Shown here in pieces: positions 58,901-64,000 of a DNA stretch of 64,000 nucleotides. The notes under the pieces are model-generated. The model saw only the letters and a list, made by a program, of their open reading frames with translations. It ran no database searches and was not told the DNA's origin. Source of the DNA: Prototheca cutis (taxonomy: Eukaryota; Chlorophyta; Trebouxiophyceae; Chlorellales; Chlorellaceae); the NCBI GenBank assembly GCA_002897115.2, contig BCIH01000008.1:886410-950409 (forward strand). Reading direction: 5' to 3'. Both the position numbers and the translations under genes were made by a program. Each line of letters starts with the position of its first letter. Position 1 is the stretch's first letter.

Positions 58901-61900
58901 GCCAGTGTCACCGCAACCACCTCGGCCTGGTCGAGGTCGCGGCGGGCAGTGCTGGTGGCGGCGGTGACGGCATCTCCCATTCCAAACTCGGGCGGCGTGC
59001 TCGGTCTGCGTGTTGCCCCGAGGTATCTTCTTTTCAACGCGCTGGATGCGCCCGTGCAGTACAAGCAGCAGGGCACATCGCTGGAGTTGGAGCTCGCGCC
59101 TGGAGCGTCGACGGCCGTGCGATGGGCCGACGGCTCAGCCCCGCCACGACTCTGCACGCGCCTGCACGAGGCCGGGTGGCTCTGGTCTGGCGGGTTTGGC
59201 CTCGACGCGCCCGGCGACACCTTTGTGCTCGTGCGGCACCGCGACCGCGGCGAGAGTGCGCTGCTGCGCGTCAGCGTCGCCGGGGCAGCTGGGGGCACGC
59301 TGGCAGTGACTCTCGCGCGTCAGCCCCCCGGGTTTGCACCGTACCGCCTGGAGAACTGCAGTTTGTTGACGCTGGCAGTGCGCCAGCGACGGACGCGGGG
59401 CGCACGGGATATCCTGCGGCCCTACTGTGCCATGCCGTTTGCCTGGGACGAACCAGCTGCGCCCCACGAGCTGGTGGTGGAACTCCAGGGGGGCCAGCGC
59501 CTGGGGACATGGGCCCTGGATGCAGTGCCCCAGGATGCCGGAATGGCCAGTCCCCTGGGGCCCGTAAGGATTGTGGTCTGGGCCGAAGGACCCACCAGAG
59601 TATTAACTGTGGTCGATGCCGTCCGGCACCCAGGTGGCTGGCCCCCTGCCGGGACTGGCTCGGGGTCGCCGACTGGAGAGGATAAGAACATCCCCTCTGG
59701 CGACAATGCTGGCCCTGGAGGGCTGCGTCGGCTTTTGGAGTCGAGGATGGCGGCCATGATTGGCGAAGGAAAAGCCACGAGTGCTGGTGGCCCGGCTGGC
59801 ACCGGGCAGGCCTCAAAACAAGCTCGTACTCCCATGCAGCAAGGACACCACTACGACAGTGAGGCACCGTGCAGTGAGCTTGGAAACCGTGACGTCGTCG
59901 TCGACGACGGCAAACTCTCAGGCGCGGGCCCTGGCCAGCTGGCTCGGCCGCTGCAGTGGTCGTTCACGGCCCGGCTCCCGGGGATTGGGGTGTCGATCGT
60001 CCCCGGCGCGCAACGAGAGTTGGCGTACGCACGCGTCTCGGGACTTGAAGCCGAGCTGTCGCTGCGTCCCGCGGACGTGGCGGTGCGGCTGGCAGTGCAG
60101 CGGGTGCAACTGGACGACCCTGCATCGGGCCGGGCGTTCCCCGTGGTGGCGGCCTGCCCCGCCCCCCGGGCCGTGGCACCGGGAAGCATGGCTGCGCTGC
60201 GCCTGGCAGCAGGCGCGGCCGACGGTGGCGTGCCGGCGCTACGGGCTGCACTGGTGGTCTGGCGCCGGCGGCCGGGGGGCGTGCTGTGCATCGACACGGC
60301 CGAGCTGGCCGCCGCACCCCTGGCACTGTGCCTGTCCCAGGCCCACGTCGAATCGCTGGTACGAGGCCTCCGCAGGCTTCAACACGCTGCTGAAGTACAT
60401 GGCGCCAGCGGCGATGATCGCACTGGCACAGAAATATCCAGACTTGCTGGAGATGCTCGCTCGGATGCACCGCAGTTGGGTGCAACCCCCCGTGCTGCTG
60501 TCGCAGGGCTGCTCCGTGGCGATGTCGATGGCGGTGCTGGCTTGGGGACAAATGCGTCGTCCTGGCAAGATCTCGTCGGTGGTCATTCGAGCGCTGTGGC
60601 GCCGATGGCGGCGCTGGTTGCTGCAGGCAACCCGGCTCTGCGGGACGCGGTGGTGCTGCAGCTGCTCGGCGGCGCGCCGCTGGCCCTGGCAGCTGATCGG
60701 AAGCTGTTCATCAACCGCCTGACCATAGACCCCTTGCGCGTCATCCTGTCCTTCCTCCCAACACCCATCGACCACGGTGAGCGGGGGCTTCACGGAAACC
60801 GGGCGGAGGGTTATGATGGGTGATGAACCAAGTACAGACGACAACAGCTCCATCAACAAACCAAACAAGAATACCTTCAAACAAAAACGACAGGTCCCGG
60901 CGGAACGTTCCGGCGGCTGTTGTCGGTGGCGGAGGTGGAGGGCGCGAGCCTGCGGCTGGGCGGTCTGAGCCTGAACCGCCCGCTGATGGGCGAGTCGGCG
61001 TTGGGACAGCTGTTGCAGCGGCACTACATGCGTGCCCTGCTCCCCGAGCTGTACAAGCTTGTTGGTTCGGCCACGGTGTTTGGCGACCCCATCACACTGG
61101 TACACCACCTGGGGCTGGGAGTCTGGGCGTTCCTGGCCAGCCCCGCGGCGGGCCTGGTGGAGGGGGCGCGCGGCCGCGGTCCCCGGGGCCTGCTGCGTCG
61201 GCTCGCCCAGGGCCAGCGCGAGGCCGCGGCCCACATCGCGTTCGGGCTGTCCAATGCCGCGGCAAAGGGCGCCGCCGCCGCGCGCAGCCTCATGGCCGCC
61301 GCGGGCATCGACCGTGCCATCGCCGCGCACGAGCGTCGCGAGCGAGACCGGCGCCTGGCGGCAGCGGCTGCTGCTGCAAAGGGTGCCGCCGGGGCGTCGG
61401 GACGCCTGGAGTGGCAGACCCCCCGCCGCACACTTGGCAATCCCATGACCCGGCCATGGGAAGAGCGTGGGAACAGCAGCAATGCTGGTCCAGGCCGCGC
61501 GCTGCAATTGCATCTGAGGCAGGCATCGGGTCGTGTTCCCAGTCCAGGCGATCGGCTTGGGCCCCCGAGCCCGCAACACACGTCGAGTGCAGCGCGACTT
61601 TTAGCGTGGCAGCGCGGCGCCTTTGCCGGCTCGAGTGTACCCGCATCGACAACCCAGGCGTCTGAATCGCTGGTTCCGGCGCTGCTGCGGGGTCTGGCAG
61701 GCCTGGTGGTGGAGCCAGCTGCGGGCGCGGACCGCGAGGGAGTGCTGGGCTTTGTCCGCGGCGGCCTGCGTGGGCTGGGCGGCGCCGTAGTCATCCCCCT
61801 CGTGGCGACGCTAGACATGATGTCGCAGCTGGCGGCCGGCGTCCGCGGGGCCGTGGCTGGCGGCGATGCACGTGGCTGGATCCGCCCGCCCCGGTTTGTC

Positions 61901-62515
61901 CCCGGCAATGCTGTCGTGCCTGTCTACGAACCCCGCGCCGCGCTGGGGCACTGGATCCTCGCTGGGCTCGGGGGTGATGGCATTGCTGCTGACGACGATT
62001 TCGGGACCAAGGATGGTGCCGAGGATGTCGAGCGTCCTGCGGTTGAGGAGACTGGGGACGTGGACGATGCCGCTGGTGCCTCAGCTGATCTCTCAAACAC
62101 CAGCCCTTCTCCCCGCCCAACAACAACAGCAGCACAGGGGCGGTTGGTGGCGTGCATGCCGCTGGCCGACGGTGCACGTCACCTGGTGCTGACACGGGGT
62201 GCGCTGCTGCTGGTCCGGGCGGCACCGCCGCTGTGGGAGCCCGTGCTCCTGTGGTGCGCCTCACTCCGTGATCTCCACAGCATCGGCCGACAGAGGGCAG
62301 CGATCCAATTCGTGGCGCTGCGGCCGCCACGGCGAACACTGGTGCCTGCGCCGAGCGAGCTGGTTCCACGGCGCAGCGTGCTGCCGTTCTCTGTCTGCGA
62401 AGTCGATTGCAGCACCGAGCGCGATGCCGAGGAGTTGGAGGCGCTGGTGCTGGGAGGCATGCGCGCTCGCCGGGGAACAGGCCTTGCACCGGGCCTGCCT
62501 GCTCTCCCATGGTGA
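46277..62515 (+). CDS. VPS13: VPS13 bulk lipid-transfer protein
   Basis: Twelve exons close in phase: 46277-46373, 46648-47075, 47235-47839, 47982-48153, 48277-49028, 49099-51920, 52065-52802, 52962-53126, 53221-55503, 55647-57841, 58055-60776, 60894-62515 (about 4,866 residues). The start MVFEGWVVDHLSTWLGHFLD is the chorein signature, followed by DAFEYLELPFRLTAGHIGRL and VQVPWRGPRSPLVLEV. WRYAGNAVISTHG and RRRRYIQLCRQRH match the next conserved VPS13 block. SDEEGEVFYEA is the acidic middle motif. Long Ala/Pro-rich stretches separate the repeating-beta-groove modules and the VAB region. The C-terminus has MRALLPELYKLVGSATVFGDP and GLSNAAAKGAAAARSLM, the ATG2-C/VPS13-C block. VPS13 proteins bridge organelle contacts and move lipids through a long groove. 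The exon 4 acceptor adjoins a C/A run with an N at 47963. Confidence 0.9.
47946..47974. other. Low-quality C/A homopolymer junction with N
   Basis: A run of C, an ambiguous base at 47963, then a run of A, just before VPS13 exon 4. It may hide missing sequence. The frame still closes across it. Confidence 0.8.
52889..52960 (+). repeat. (CA)36 microsatellite at VPS13 intron acceptor
   Basis: An unbroken 72-base CA tract whose last A forms the AG acceptor of VPS13 exon 8 together with the next G (CACAG). Confidence 0.95.
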
Positions 62516-63141
62516 ATGTTGCGACTCCAGGACGCTGGTGCTTGGCCATGCACTCAGGATTCGTGCTGGTATCCGCCATCCCAAGGGCATCAATTCCAGG
62601 TCTGCTTGTGGCCTGGCTGAGTCCAAGAGGATTTATTCATAATATACAGCTGTGCTCCCCCCCGATGCCCCCGGGGTCCCTCAATCATCCCCATCTGCAG
62701 AGTGTAGACCAATAGCCGCCCCATGCGCACGGTCATGTTCTTTCCATAGCATTGGCCACGTCTTTCTGTATTGTGTGGGTGTACACCCCTTTTCCGCTGT
62801 TGCTTTTCATTGCAAGGACGCTGCCTGGAAGAAGGGTGTTTATTCGGGACACAGTGGCGGGGCGCTTGTAGAGCCGCTCGTCCCGCCTCGACTTGATGGG
62901 ATGCTGACATCAGCATTCAAGATCCCGACGCGAGTATCCGGAAGACCGCTGGGCCCGCACGGAACAGTCGCCTAGAATTTACCAGCAGAAATTCTGCTGG
63001 AACACAGAATTGCACAGAACGCGTCGATTGTTGCGATCACACATATCTTGCCGCGTGCAGAGCGCAAGCAAGTTCGTGCCCTGCACATATCCCGTCGTCG
63101 AGGAACCTCGGCCCAGTCCCGCGACGTCCACTGTCGACACC
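62516..63141. other. VPS13 3' region and methionine gamma-lyase promoter
   Basis: No coding signal in about 625 bases. Confidence 0.5.
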
Positions 63142-64000
63142 ATGACCAAGAGCGTCAACCTGCCCGAGGACCCCCATGAGCGCCTGGCCTCGATCACTCG
63201 GGAGTTTGGGGAGTATGGAGGTGCGCAGGGGCCCGAGATCTGTGCCGTGTCGCGTGATGAGCGTGTGCCGCGGCCGCGGCTCATCCGTTTGGTCCAAGAG
63301 GCCAACTTCGGGTCAGCAGCTCACCCTCTCGACCGGCCGATCGACCTCCCCCGGCACCCGCAGGTGTGAACACGTCCATCGAGCCATCGGTCACCTTTAC
63401 AGGTGGGTCATCGGTCAGGCTGCGCCGATACGAATCTTGGACCTCCCCGAGGAAGGGCTTTTTTGGAGCCCGGCCGGTTCGAAATTGCCAGCCAGCTGGA
63501 TCAAGGCTACGCTGACGTCTAATCTCCCTCCCCCCCGGCCCGCCCCTCACAGCAACAATAACCTCGCATTTAACCCCTCTTGCACCACATCCAAAATGCG
63601 CAGTGCTCAAGGCCGGGACATTGCCCGACATTTTCAGCGGCAAGGTGGGACCAGATGGCGGCTGCTACCTGTACGGCCGCTGCTTCAACCCGACGGTGCG
63701 GTCGCTGGGGCGTCAGATTGCGGCGATGGAGGGCGCAGAGGCCGGCTACTGCACCAGCTCGGGCCTGTCTGCCATCAATGCGGCACTGCTGTCCCACTGC
63801 GATTCCGGTGACCACATCGTCGTATCCAATACTATTTACGGTGGGACGCACGCACTGTTGCACGAGTTTTACCCGAAGAAGTTTGGCATCGCCTGCACGC
63901 CTGTGCCAATCACGGACTTGGCGGCCGTTGAGGCGGCCATCCGCCCGAATACACGGGTGATTTACGCCGAAACGCTTTCCAACCCGACGCTGGTGGTGGC
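63142..64000 (+). CDS. Methionine gamma-lyase, 5' part (runs off window)
   Basis: Exons 63142-63220, 63364-63402 and 63604 onward are in frame; the gene continues past 64000. The start MTKSVNLPEDPHERLASITR leads to EFGEYGGVNTSIEPSVTFT, the plant MGL signature. Next come GTLPDIFSGKVGPDGGCYLY and RCFNPTVRSLGRQIAAMEGA (the Y-x-R-x-x-NPT block of the Cys/Met-metabolism PLP family), then YCTSSGLSAINAALL (phosphate-binding glycine/serine loop) and TIYGGTHALLHEF. The strand RVIYAETLSNPTLVV is the last seen. The PLP lysine (in the S-x-T-K region) lies beyond the edge. The enzyme splits L-methionine to methanethiol, 2-oxobutyrate and ammonia. The similar GPD..YLY order argues for MGL over cystathionine gamma-synthase. 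Confidence 0.92.

Overview
The window looks like nuclear DNA of a green alga, probably a GC-rich chlorophyte close to the trebouxiophytes; the exact lineage is inference. Genes are split by short GT-AG introns (mostly 60-400 bases). Their closest recognisable relatives are plant-type families: GIP1/DUF1296, plant-style FNBP4, ITPK, a plant-type vacuolar iron transporter, methionine gamma-lyase and SFT1-type SNAREs. I see no operons, no CRISPR arrays and no convincing tRNA genes.

Layout, left to right. (-) TPR-sulfotransferase, cut by the left edge; a relic repeat with a Fanzor-like tail; (-) SAP30BP/HCNGP-like; (+) FNBP4-like WW protein; (+) SFT1/Bet1-type Qc-SNARE; (+) CDC5 splicing factor; a poorly understood stretch at 12.0-13.8 kb with a (-) orphan ORF and a (+) Fanzor/TnpB-like C-terminus; (+) GIP1-like RNA-associated protein; three tandem (+) secreted CHRD-domain genes; (-) VIT/CCC1 iron transporter; (+) U2AF65-like protein with one RRM; (+) ENTH-ArfGAP fusion; (+) inositol-polyphosphate kinase ITPK; (-) proteasome assembly chaperone PAC1-like; (-) small heat-shock protein; (-) pyridoxal kinase; a second Fanzor-like relic; (-) archaeal-type phosphoglycerate mutase apgM; (+) CIA30/NDUFAF1; (-) LSm7; (+) ELL elongation factor; (-) small conserved helical protein; (+) a very large VPS13 (about 4,866 aa, 12 exons); and the 5' part of a (+) methionine gamma-lyase at the right edge.

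Several genes belong to common processes, although eukaryotic neighbours need not be co-regulated. RNA processing and transcription: CDC5, LSm7, U2AF-like, FNBP4-like, SAP30BP-like, ELL, GIP1-like. Membrane traffic and lipid transfer: SFT1-type SNARE, ENTH-ArfGAP, VPS13. Metabolism and ion handling: pyridoxal kinase (makes PLP) and a PLP-dependent methionine gamma-lyase, apgM, ITPK, VIT. Proteostasis: small HSP, PAC1-like.

Most exon boundaries were set by hand from GT/AG sites, frame continuity and family similarity. For most genes the codon phase closes exactly. Weak points are stated in the entries: the first and last genes, the FNBP4 last exon, the PAC1 start and the 12-13.8 kb stretch. 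The most interesting items are three relics of an RNA-guided-nuclease-like (Fanzor/TnpB) transposon family, the CHRD array with identical intron phases, the ENTH-ArfGAP fusion and the single-RRM U2AF-like protein.
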